Made by a program: the position numbers and the translations under genes. Below, one piece after another: positions 55,259 to 64,000 of a stretch of DNA of 64,000 nt. How positions within the stretch are numbered: position 1 is the first letter of the stretch; each line of letters begins with the position of its first letter. Location of the stretch: assembly GCA_018398585.1 (NCBI GenBank), contig JAGTTD010000008.1, forward strand, positions 3,918,501 to 3,982,500. Direction: 5' to 3'. Below the pieces are notes generated by a model. That model was not told where the DNA came from. It did not search any database and saw nothing but the letters and a program-made list of their open reading frames with translations. The DNA comes from Simmondsia chinensis. Taxonomy: Eukaryota; Streptophyta; Magnoliopsida; Caryophyllales; Simmondsiaceae.

Positions 55259-56196
55259 GGGTACCCAGTATTGTTCGAGATGATTTCCTTGAGTTTCACA
55301 AGCTTGTCGTAACTCTATTGTATACAAGAGAAGAATACATAAGAAATATTATAAGAATATACTTTAAAAATATTACAAAAAATCTAACATAATTATAATC
55401 TTATCTTGCACAATTATAATCAAATTTTAATCTAAGATATTATACTAATATTTTGTTTGGTAACTGGGTAAACGGAGGTAAAGAGGGGTAAAGAGAGGGA
55501 GGGTTAAAGAGGGGACAGTAAGGTAATATCCTACCCTTGTTTAAACTGTCAAATTAACAGGGATAAAAATAAAGAGAGGTAAATAATTTGCCATTGTTTG
55601 GCAATTGGGTAAAGGGGTAAGGGTAAAGAGAGTTCAAATAAATGTAAAAGTGTCCAAAAATTTTAAAAAATTATCCTTACCCCCCCTTTACCACCAAATT
55701 TGGGGTTAAAGAAATTGGGGGTAAAGAGGGGTAAAGGGAGGTAAGAAATTACCGCCCATTGCCCCCCTTTACCCCTCGAATAAGTTTGCCAAACAGGGGT
55801 AAAATTCTCTTTACTCTTACTCCTTTACTCTATTGCCAAACAGACGGTAATATTCTCATTCTCTCTATTAATTAGGTGTGCAAGTATGATGTACTATTAT
55901 AACAAGGAGACAAGTTGATTATATAATTTTTGGGCAAAAACATCAAATGGTTTTTATGTGAATTCTTATAACACTGCACTTACAAAACTGAAAAAACGAT
56001 ATAATACTAAACAAAAAATAAATACTTCTAGCATTAAACTAGACATGAACTAATTTTTTTTAACATTATATGGTGTCGAACACATAGTAAAATTTAACAA
56101 GAAATAAGACCAAACCCAGTACACATATAATGAGAGTACCTGCTGCTTCAATTTGTTTGGGATGGTTTGCTTAAGTTTTAGGAGGAGAGACCGCAT
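54683..56196 (-). CDS. Unrecognised small membrane protein gene, three-exon model
   Basis: Model on the - strand: exon 1 56196-56140, exon 2 55314-55180, exon 3 55012-54683. All introns are phase 0 with good sites (CAG/GTACTC, CAATAG/AG, CAG/GTAAAC, TTAACAG/GT). The 173-residue product starts MRSLLLKLKQTIPNKLKQQ. It has an amphipathic exon-2 segment (YDKLVKLKEIISNNTGYPS) and two hydrophobic stretches in exon 3 (about residues 76-97 and 140-172), so it is probably membrane-bound. A (GA)n leader precedes the ATG, and TTTTATAAAA lies about 200 bp upstream. The last residues derive from a tandem repeat unit, so the true C terminus is uncertain. I recognise no family. Support is the clean splice pattern and a duplicated, decayed copy at 59636-60918. 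Confidence 0.42.
55453..55847. mobile_element. hAT-like MITE in intron 1 of the unknown gene
   Basis: The left end TTGTTTGGTAACTGGGTAAA and the complement of the right end (CCGTCTGTTTGGCAATAGAG) form an imperfect TIR. The interior repeats GGGGTAAAG and TTTACCCC in inverted orientation. Flanks share taatatt (55446 and 55848). Non-coding. Confidence 0.65.
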
Positions 56197-56216
56197 ATCA
56201 TCAACAATTGTTGCTC

Positions 56217-56220
<4 letters not shown>

Positions 56221-56251
<31 letters not shown>
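56221..56251. repeat. (TC)n microsatellite in the leader of the unknown gene
   Basis: About 30 bp of TC on the + strand, (GA)n in the sense of the gene model. GA-repeat leaders are common in plant genes. Confidence 0.75.
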
Positions 56252-56254
<3 letters not shown>

Positions 56255-56865
56255 TTGTTTCTCTCTCTTGATTTGGTGTGTAAGTGAGTAAGATGTATTA
56301 ATATTGCAAGAGAACAAGTTGATTGTATTAATTTTGAGAAAGCAAAAGTTGAGTCAGTGCTCCTTTTGTTCAACCAATTGTATCAAAAAGTTCATGCTTT
56401 TTATAAAATTTGAAACTAATTTGTGAAGAAAGATTTTATTTCTATGTTTATGCAGGGTTAAAAAAGGTAATCGTTTTACAACTGAGTGATTTAACAGCGT
56501 TCTTTTAAATTTTTGTTACAAAAGATAATAAGGAACGAAGGAAAATTCTTAATCTCAATTTTTCACTACAGAATAAAATAGAAAAAAATAATGAAAAAAA
56601 TTTAATATAAAAAATGAATAAAAATCTCAATCAGCTTTCTTTTATTTATAGAGGAGCTTTTCTAGCTAAACTTTAAGTTTTAAAAAAATCAGATTAAAAA
56701 TAAAAGCATAACAAGTTTATTTAAACACATATCATATCTTTAATATAATTGATATGAAGACAAATCTAACAAATCTAACCTAATCTAACTATAGTCTGCA
56801 TCTTCCCAACTAGAAGACTCCTGCATAGATCAAAACTCTTAGTTGCCCATCGCCCCTACCCGCCA
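56252..56865. other. AT-rich intergenic DNA, no gene seen
   Basis: Upstream flank of the unknown gene model. Nothing recognisable apart from the possible TATA word near 56400. Confidence 0.4.
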
Positions 56866-57130
56866 AGATGTACGTGGCCTTACCCCTTACAGGGTGCTAT
56901 TCTGTCAAGAGATTATTTCCGAAAAGTCCAATATTGTGGTAGACATGTATTAAATATTCACTTTAATCACTAATTTGAGTGCCTCGTGTCTGACATAAAT
57001 CATAACAAACATCAACAAGGAATATTTTTGACACGAATCAATAACACACGAGTCCACCCACACCTTGTGGTTGAAATATGTTGGGAGCGGGGACAGTACT
57101 TGTGACTTTTTAGTGAAAAAATGCTCTCAT
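56866..57130. repeat. Duplication block B1 (partner 48206-48490)
   Basis: Begins inside the LINE tail module (AAGATGTACGTGGCCTTACC) and runs to GGGACAGTACTTGTGACTTT. The left part of the tail insertion, including its TSD, is missing here, so the duplication breakpoint cut through the retroposon. Confidence 0.7.
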
Positions 57131-57209
57131 ACCCTGTCAAAGAACCAACTATTCTAAAAACTTAAACTGATAGGCGAAGGTCCAAAAATCATTTTATACT
57201 AAACCACTC

Positions 57210-57790
57210 TACATTTTTTTTTTCCGATAAGTGACACCGGAGTGCCGATACGAGACAGACAAACTCGAAAAACGAGGCCTGAAGCTAGCCTGAAGCTAGC
57301 CGAAAGACGACCAAAAGACAAGAACAGCAAAAGAAAAAGAAATAACAGGACCTCAAGCGAAGCAAAAAGGAACACGGAGAGGCAAAGACCCTACAGGAGA
57401 CCAACACAGCCAAAACAAACGACGCAAGCGGACCCAAAGAAGACAAAAACCCAGACAAACAACCGAAACTGCAAACCTGGAGAACAACTAGACAAACGGC
57501 CAAACAAAACAAAACACAAAAACCACAAAGGAGCCGGAGCTAAACCAAAAAACACGGAAATCCCAGCAACAACCAGAAACAACTGCTTGAAACAAGCCCA
57601 ACCACACAAGCCAAATCAATGAGTAAGGATGTCTGCCACCTCAACCGGATTGACACCATCGAAGTTGATGCCCACCCTTTGCCCTATCTCTATAACTCGC
57701 TCCACAGTCAGGATCCTCTCATCATAAACTTCTTCCGTGATTTTCTAGATTCGATTACCCCTATTTCGATTTTTCCTTAAAAACTAGTCA
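57210..57790 (-). mobile_element. L1-type LINE 3' end, T-poor on the + strand
   Basis: A T run followed by CCGATAAGTGACACC at 57210-57240 is an antisense A-tailed terminus. About 57241-57620 on the + strand has almost no T, so the sense (-) strand is nearly A-free and T/G-rich, as in some plant L1 3' UTRs. Upstream on the - strand is a short coding-like stretch (GQRVGINFDGVNPVEVADIL) ending in a stop near 57620. The open frames on the + strand here are compositional. Confidence 0.5.
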
Positions 57791-57960
57791 AAAATAAGAA
57801 ACATAACATGATCTGTGATGCAGCCTGTATCTTGGCGAATAGGAGATCGGGCGAATAAAGAGTTGTAACCATGCAAGCTTCTGTATTTTATTGCCATCGA
57901 AAAAATATTAAAGAATTCACGAGATGAATTATTTATCCATAAGATGGGTAAAATTAATTT

Positions 57961-58990
57961 TGCCAAACATTATTCATGAGATGAATAAAATTTAAAAATT
58001 ATAAAATAAAATAATTTTTGAAAATTAAAATTTATAAGATGAATTTTTACATGTGGGAAACAAAAAAAGGGAAAAATCGTGAAAAATAACGGTGCGAATC
58101 CGTGTGCACGCGCAGCAACTGTCGCACGCTGGGCCAAGGGATGGCGATCCGTGCCGTCAGGCACGTACCAATCACCGCGTGCCATGTGGCACGCAGTGAC
58201 AGGGCTAAAAACACGTGCACAGTTTGTGAAACGCTGTGTTTTAATTGTATTTTTAAACGCTACGAAGCGTTTTAACTTAAACTGGGAATTCTTTTTCGAT
58301 TAAAATTAGATTTTTTCGCTCCGGTATATTCCTATAAATAGAGGGGCTTATTCCGAGGTCTGGCATTGGAGTTGAAATATTTATTTAGGGTTTCTGAAAT
58401 TGTTTCGGAGATCTAATTGGAGAGAAAAATTTTCGCTGAAATTTTTCTTTCCTCAGTTTAATATTTTTCGGAGCCCACCCTCCAGGCAGTTCTAGGTCAT
58501 TGCGTAGAAAGTCTCGGGGTCTCGATTTTTAAAAATGTTATTGTCTTTCTGTTTTTTCTTTTATTGAAATAATTCCAGGTATGTTTTTCTTTCCTTCTTC
58601 TTTTGATTTCGCTTTTGTATTCATTCATAGTATTCGTTATTATGCTTGTATAAGTTTATGTATTGTTATGAATTTAAGTCAGTAGATTTAAAATTAGGAA
58701 TTTTAAATCGACCCTAGGTTTAGAGTTATGAATTCTAAACCTGTTTCGCTGCATAAACTTTAGGGAGACTTTTGAAATTCATCCCAACAACCGGTATTAG
58801 GGCAAAGGGTTTATAGAGATAAACCTATTTCCGGGAACTCTCGCACGTGAGGTGCCACGAAGCGTGACTCTACGACCGGGGGGCTTAGGTAGAGAGAAAA
58901 GTCTCCTACTCTAAGTACTCTAATAGGTACCTACTGTTGTAACCATAGTTGAGAACTGTGAACCCAATAGTCGGCATCAGAGTTTATTTT
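57961..58990 (+). repeat. Probable LTR relic
   Basis: Contains a promoter-like TATAAATAGAGG near 58334, long non-coding transcript-like sequence, and at 58968-58982 GTCGGCATCAGAGTT. That resembles a degraded TGGTATCAGAGC primer-binding site placed just after an LTR end (..GTGAACCCA). No second LTR and no internal genes. It separates duplication blocks B1 and B2. The left boundary is a guess. Confidence 0.35.
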
Positions 58991-59635
58991 TCAAACAAAA
59001 TTTTTATGTTATTCCCAACATTTACATCACCACCCAATCCATAGAAGTCCAGCTATTGATAAAATTTGAGTGTTGTCATTATGAAAGCAAAATAACATTA
59101 TCGTCTCAACAATGATGCGACTTATAATGAATAACAGCCACAAATTTTTATAAAATTACTTTGATATTAATATTTTTTATTTTAACAATAATGATACCCT
59201 AAAATTTAAAGAGAGGAAACACAAAAACTGATACACAAACAGGCACCCAAGTCACCAACAATGAAGAGCAACATAGAATCCAACCCAACTCATCCCATAC
59301 CCCGCCACATTAACATTTTTTTTTTTCCATTTGACATTAACATCACACTGCCTGCCCGGACATTAAAAATTCATGGAGTTACTTTACATTAACATTTTTT
59401 TGCTTCAACAATAACGATATACTAAAGTTCAAAGAAAAGAAACACAAAAACTGACACCCAAGTCATCAATAATGAATTGCAGCATAGAACCCAACCCAAC
59501 CCAAACCCTACCACATTAACGTTTTTTTTGCTCTGACATCAACATCATACAGCCTGCCGTGACATTAAATTTTCATAGAGTTACTTTACATTAAAGTGTT
59601 TTTTTTTTTTTTGTAACTTTAATAATAACAATACG

Positions 59636-60918
59636 TTAATGTTTAAAGAAAAGAAACACAAAAACATATGCAAAAAGCAGCACCCAAGTGACCCAAAAAC
59701 GAGCCAAAGCACACAACCCAAACCAAGCAAGCTTGAGAACAGCTCGAAGAGTTTGAAAATACAACTTGGGAGACAACTCAAACACCCACCTCAACATCAC
59801 ACGCCCTGCCCTTCCTGGCGCAACCATCATCTTCAACACACACCCTCCACAGTATTTAGGGATGGCAATCCCACCGAATCCGTTGGATATCCATCCAAAC
59901 CGATTCATTTATACTGGATTTAGATGTAAAAAATGGATTTTAAATGAATTTGGATTTGGATGTTGATAAATGGGTTTTGGGTAGGGTTGGATCTGGATGA
60001 CATCAAATCCAACCCAAACCCGGCTTAAATCCGACCCGCAATTATGTTTATGGTAGAAGAAAATTTTAGAATTACTAAATTTTGAGTATTTAACGTGCTA
60101 AACTATATTTTAATAACTTGTTTATTGTTCCAACATATTTGGAGCTTGTACTAGTATATAATATTCTTCGTAAAAACTATAATGTAACAAATCTATGTAT
60201 AAAGATTAGTGGTTAAGAGGTTTTTGAACGATTGTTTAATATTGCATTACTATTATATGCATATTAAATAAAAAATAGGAAAAAAGTGTATCGGTTTGTC
60301 GGAATATTTGTTTTTAAGGTATTACTATTGCATTATTATTGTTATATATATTAATACTAAATTGTAATATCTTAACTTATTCTAGGATTTAAATAGGTTA
60401 TGGATTTGTGTCGGATATCCGTTCAACCCGATGGATTTGGATTTGGATTGAGTTTTTATGTAATAAATGGGTTTTTTTCGGATTTGGGTTGGGTCGAGTT
60501 TTTTCTGGTTAGGATCTGGATGAAGGTAAACCCGACCCATTGCCATCCTTAACAGTATTTGAGCACAAAGAACAGAAGACGGAGCAGACCCACTATACAT
60601 ATAGTGTTGATGATCAGCTTCTCGTGCTTTAGTAAAGCCGAGACTACATGTTAAAGAGTAAGAACTCCACGTGTAAGTTAAATATAAAATCCAATATAGG
60701 AGTTTTAAGAAAGAAGAGACCAATATATAAGTCTTGCTCGTGGGCTCCTTCACCTAATGGCAATTGGTTCTAGGATAGAACTTTACTTGAAATTATATGT
60801 GGATCTCGTATATGTCAACTCCGTGAGTTTACATGATGCTTGAATTTGTGAAGTAGGTGAGGGAAATTTGTAGTGTATTTTTCAAGTAGTTGAAAGATTC
60901 CTGTTTCTGTGGGGAACC
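59636..60918 (-). pseudogene. Decayed copy of the unknown membrane-protein gene
   Basis: Exon 3 is split between 60560-60641 and 59636-59856 by a 695-bp hAT-like insertion. The exon 3 acceptor is changed from AACAG to AACAT. A 21-bp in-frame deletion is present, removing GQPIFMY relative to the intact copy. Exon 2 survives only in part (60836-60918) before the hAT transposon at 60919. Exon 1 is not present. Confidence 0.6.
59857..60551. mobile_element. hAT non-autonomous element with perfect 8-bp TSD
   Basis: TAGGGATGGCAAT at the left and ATTGCCATCCTTA at the right form a 13-bp TIR with one mismatch. acagtatt is duplicated at 59849 and 60552. The interior has GGATTTGGAT and AACCCGACCC words near both ends and an AT-rich centre, with no transposase. 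The uninterrupted paralogous sequence at about 54918 proves the boundaries. Confidence 0.9.
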
Positions 60919-63900
60919 TAGAGGCCCAGGCCTGGCCCGGCACTGTAGCGGGCCGGGCCGGGCCCGGGTTGGCCCGCTTCGGTTAGCTTAAAAAAAAAAG
61001 CAAAATTTAAATAATACAAAGTCGTTTTGTACTAAAATTATTATAATTCATTGATAAATAATATGAGATACAAATACATTTTTTTCCCAATCACTAATAA
61101 TGCTAAATATACATGTTCAAAAAAAATAATACTAAATATATGTAATAAAATAAAATATACAATAAGTAATAGTAAATAATGGTAAATATCTTATCAAAAA
61201 AAATAATGGTAAATAAATAACGTAACAAGTACAAATACAACAAAGTTGGAGCCTAATTTAATAGTACAAATTTGTTTATCAAAAAATACAAAGTTTGACG
61301 TATGGGGGGTGCGGTCGTCTTTTGACCTAAATATTTAAAAGTAAATAATTAACATACAAAAGTGTTGATATCAGTCGCATGGGGGGTTGTTGTGCCATCG
61401 TTTGATGTATCAGTGGTGCCGTCGTCTTCTTCATCGCTCGATGAATCCAGCTTCATTCTCTGTTGATTCCTTGCCTCAGCTAGTAGCCAATCCGTCAAGC
61501 ACACGGACATCTCCAAGCTTGACGGTGATAGCTTTGCCCTCTTTGTTCCAAGCAACCTACCACCAAGACTGAAAGCACACTCCGATGCTACCGAAGACAC
61601 CGGACAACTTAGTATATCACGTGCCATAGTGGAAAGCACGGGATACTGGGCTTGGTTTGTGTTCCGCCATTATAAAAGGTCAAAATGCGGGCTGGCCGGA
61701 GGCCCGAAAATATAGACCAACGGTGTCCGCAAATAATAATCTAGCTCATCACATGACGTGGGGACTACCGTAGGTGTAAATAGCTCCAACAGCTTCCACG
61801 AATAAGATGTGTGTGAACTACTTTCACTAGATGTGGAAGATCCTACTGCAGTAGTACTAGGATATGGATTATTGGACGCTAATTTCTGGGAATATTGAAA
61901 AAATAAACTATGCAAGTCATTATCGACTTCGGCAATGAAAGTGTCGATATTGCGACTAGGATACAAATATTTGAAAAAATGTTGGCAAAACAAGTTTAAA
62001 CCCCTGCGTTTACAACGAGGATCTAAAATAGTTGCTAAGCAGTATGTAAGAGGTAGTTTAAAATAATATTTAGCAAACTTTTCTTTCATTGCCTTAATCA
62101 ATTCGAACAAAATGGGATTGGATTCATTGCTCGCCATCCAATTTACAATATCAAGCAATCTTGATATTGCTTGAGGCATGGTCGGATAGTAGCAACACGA
62201 AAAAAATGTCGTGGCCTCTTTAAACATGCAAAAAAATATACAAATGTCATCTATTGTCTCCCAATGTGTACCGTCCCGGTTGTAATCGCTTCATTCTGAA
62301 CGATTGTCCTATGCGAATTCCATCAGAACGTCTTTATATGGTAGAATGCGCTCTAACATTTCTACTGTAGACGACCATCTAGTTTGGGAGTCTAATTTGA
62401 ATTTTTTATATTTTATGCCATGCAACCTACATAAATTTCTAAATCTTTTTTTTTTAGTGCCGAATGGTTTAACAGATATTATTACGGATCTTAAGGTGGT
62501 AAGGGATGCGTTTACAAGCTCTAAATCATCCATTACCATTAAATGCAAAATGTGACAAATGTAAAGAATATGGAAACACTTCCCACCTAACATGGGTCTC
62601 ATGTGCCTAATTAAATGTATAACGGATGCACTGTTGTTGGTAGCATTGTCGAACGTAATATTGAAGATACGTCGCTCCATGCCCCAGTTGCGGACTGCCG
62701 ACATAATTGCACCCGGAATTATCTCGGCAGTGTGGGGGCAATCTAAAATACCAAAATGAATTATTCTCTTTTGGAGGATGTAGGAGTCATCGATCCAGTG
62801 TGCCGTTATGCACATATAAGGTTGGCCGGGTTTCGACTTCCATATGTCCGACATCAACGAGAACATGTTCGTGTTCGTCGCAAAAAGTGTTAAGACCCCA
62901 GCTTTCATACTGTGGTACAACGTAAAAGCGTCCCACTTTACCGTGTTCCGAGGAACCCTCACAATGGCGGGGTTCACCCATTGTTGGAGGTAGTCGACGA
63001 AATATAGGTTTTCGCCGGCATTGAAAAGCCTTTCACCCAAAATTATATATTTAGCTAGCCCCTTTCGGTTTTCCTCTTGAGAGAACCTAAAATTAGCAAG
63101 TGCACCAGTCATTTGCTGTACTAGATGTTATTGGCTCTTATCTGGGCATTGCTCGGGGTGGCACCTAAGTATATGTCTGCTTAATGTGCCTGTCCCAGTG
63201 CCAGGTTGATGGCTAAAAGTCCTCGGTGGGTCACATAATTTACAAGTTGCTTTATTAGTTATCCTATTAAGGGTAAAGTGATTCCATACCCCACTAGTTG
63301 TACGCCTATTAGTAGAGGTACTACTTTCAGGCCGTGCTTCGGTGGTGGGCGTGGGTTCCTCATCAGTTTGTGAGTCTCCAATCCCACCACCCGACTCATG
63401 ATAATCTTATTATTGTGAAAAGTCCCAATCTATGCTATCATCATTGTATAGAGGTGATGGGTCTGGTTGTATAAAAGCTCGTTCTTCCATATTAAGTATG
63501 ACAATTCTACTCCTTTTAGGGATTCTGGGTGGTCGAGAAGAGCTAGAAGTAGCACGACCAGCTCCAGAGGATTTTGAAGAGTTGTGTGCCATATTAGTAT
63601 AAGTGATTAGTATTTATAAAATGCAAGTAATAATGCAAATTAAATAACTAAAAATGCAAACCAAATAAAATTGCGATACTAAAATTACCGAAACGAGAGA
63701 ACAATGAAATTCGAACTTCAGCCAAACACTTTACGAACTTCGAACTTTAGAGCACAATTTTGTAATTAGCAAAGTTGAAGAAGATGGGAGATGATGAATG
63801 TATAGAGAGAGAAGAGAGGATTGAAGATTTGGTGAGGAAATGGGTTGGGGAGGATTAAGTATTTATAGAAAAAAAAATATAAATTTTTTTTTTATTTGAA

Positions 63901-64000
63901 GCTGTTGAGGCTCTTTTGAAAAGAGCCGTTGGGGCAACAGCTCTCTAGCCGGGCCCGGGCCAGGCCTGGCTCACGGGCTGGGCCGGGCCCAGTGGCCTAT
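60919..64000 (-). mobile_element. hAT transposon with degraded transposase, reaching the window edge
   Basis: The left end, TAGAGGCCCAGGCCTGGCCC, begins exactly where duplication block B2 stops matching its partner. The right edge of the window (GGGCCGGGCCCAGTGGCCTA) is its approximate inverted counterpart, so the element probably ends at or just past 64000. Subterminal regions are rich in GGGCCGGGC palindromes. The transposase lies on the - strand. Confidence 0.75.
61349..63592 (-). pseudogene. hAT transposase with in-frame stops
   Basis: ATG at 63592 (MAHNSSKSSGAGRATSS). A BED zinc finger (VWNHFTLN, CKLCDPP, LSRHILRCH) lies at about 63130-63290. The catalytic RNase H-like region includes HWIDDSYILQKRIIHF, FDNATNNSASV and RCHILHLMV-like CHILHLMV. 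DUF4413-like sequence spans about 62227-61670 (ATILDPRCK). The C-terminal dimerisation domain is MARDILSCPVSSVASECAFS. All parts are in one frame over about 748 codons. They are interrupted only by stops (63410, about 63124, 62309, about 62294, 61670), with no frameshifts. It is inactive as it stands. Confidence 0.85.

Larger units (their letters stand above)
59015..60918. repeat. Duplication block B2 with empty copia site
   Basis: Matches 48865-48968 joined to 54184-55258. At 59121-59135 the sequence reads ..GACTTATAATGAATAACAGCC with a single taatg, i.e. the pre-insertion allele of the copia target. It also carries its own 695-bp hAT insertion (59857-60551) and is cut at 60919 by a hAT transposon. 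Confidence 0.85.

Noticed and set aside
57242..57622. Lys/Arg/Gln-rich open frame of 126 codons
   Set aside because: The + strand here is nearly free of T, so stop codons are rare by chance. It is antisense to an L1-like 3' end.
58079..58303. Arg/Ala-rich open frame of 74 codons
   Set aside because: It lies in a probable LTR relic with a promoter-like TATA box downstream and shows no domain.

Overview
The window is nuclear DNA from a flowering plant, most likely a eudicot: AT-rich, intron-split genes, and densely packed with plant transposon families (RTE- and L1-type LINEs, Ty3 chromovirus-like and Ty1/copia LTR elements, hAT elements and many MITEs). Species cannot be named from sequence alone. 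All coordinates, splice sites, target-site duplications (TSDs) and mismatch counts were read by eye.

Two recognisable host genes are present. A cytosolic-type 6-phosphogluconolactonase (oxidative pentose phosphate pathway) lies on the + strand at 14318-18285 in three coding exons, with a probable leader intron upstream. A tail-anchored cytochrome b5 (ER electron transfer) lies on the - strand at 38486-25387 in three exons. Its first intron is about 12.1 kb and holds a full-length RTE-type LINE (27083-31144), a short LINE remnant, and a full-length Ty3/gypsy element (32005-37981) inserted into that remnant. A third, unrecognised three-exon gene model encoding a small membrane protein sits at 54683-56196 (-). 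A decayed duplicate lies at 59636-60918.

Layout: 1-970 tandem palindrome-bearing repeat; 971-12.5 kb intergenic repeats (a 1.5-kb foldback unit, hAT MITEs, a 5S-headed SINE, LINE ends, a hAT transposase remnant); 13.0-18.3 kb the phosphogluconolactonase gene; 18.3-25.2 kb a MITE cluster and intergenic DNA; 25.4-38.5 kb the cytochrome b5 gene; 39-46 kb MITEs, a plastid-tRNA-like fragment and a Gag-protease-only LTR element; 47-48 kb an L1 fragment; 48.2-60.9 kb a mosaic duplication, one copy of which received a complete Ty1/copia element while the other keeps the empty site; 60.9-64 kb a hAT transposon with a stop-riddled transposase.

The most interesting system is a retroposon family. At least four elements join a 5S rRNA-derived head (with its internal pol III promoter region) to a LINE-derived 3' tail. 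The resident full-length LINE ends in the same tail and (TTG)n repeat, so the window holds both the SINE-like parasites and a plausible source of their recognition tail. One copy, inside intron 2 of the phosphogluconolactonase gene, has a perfect 18-bp TSD.
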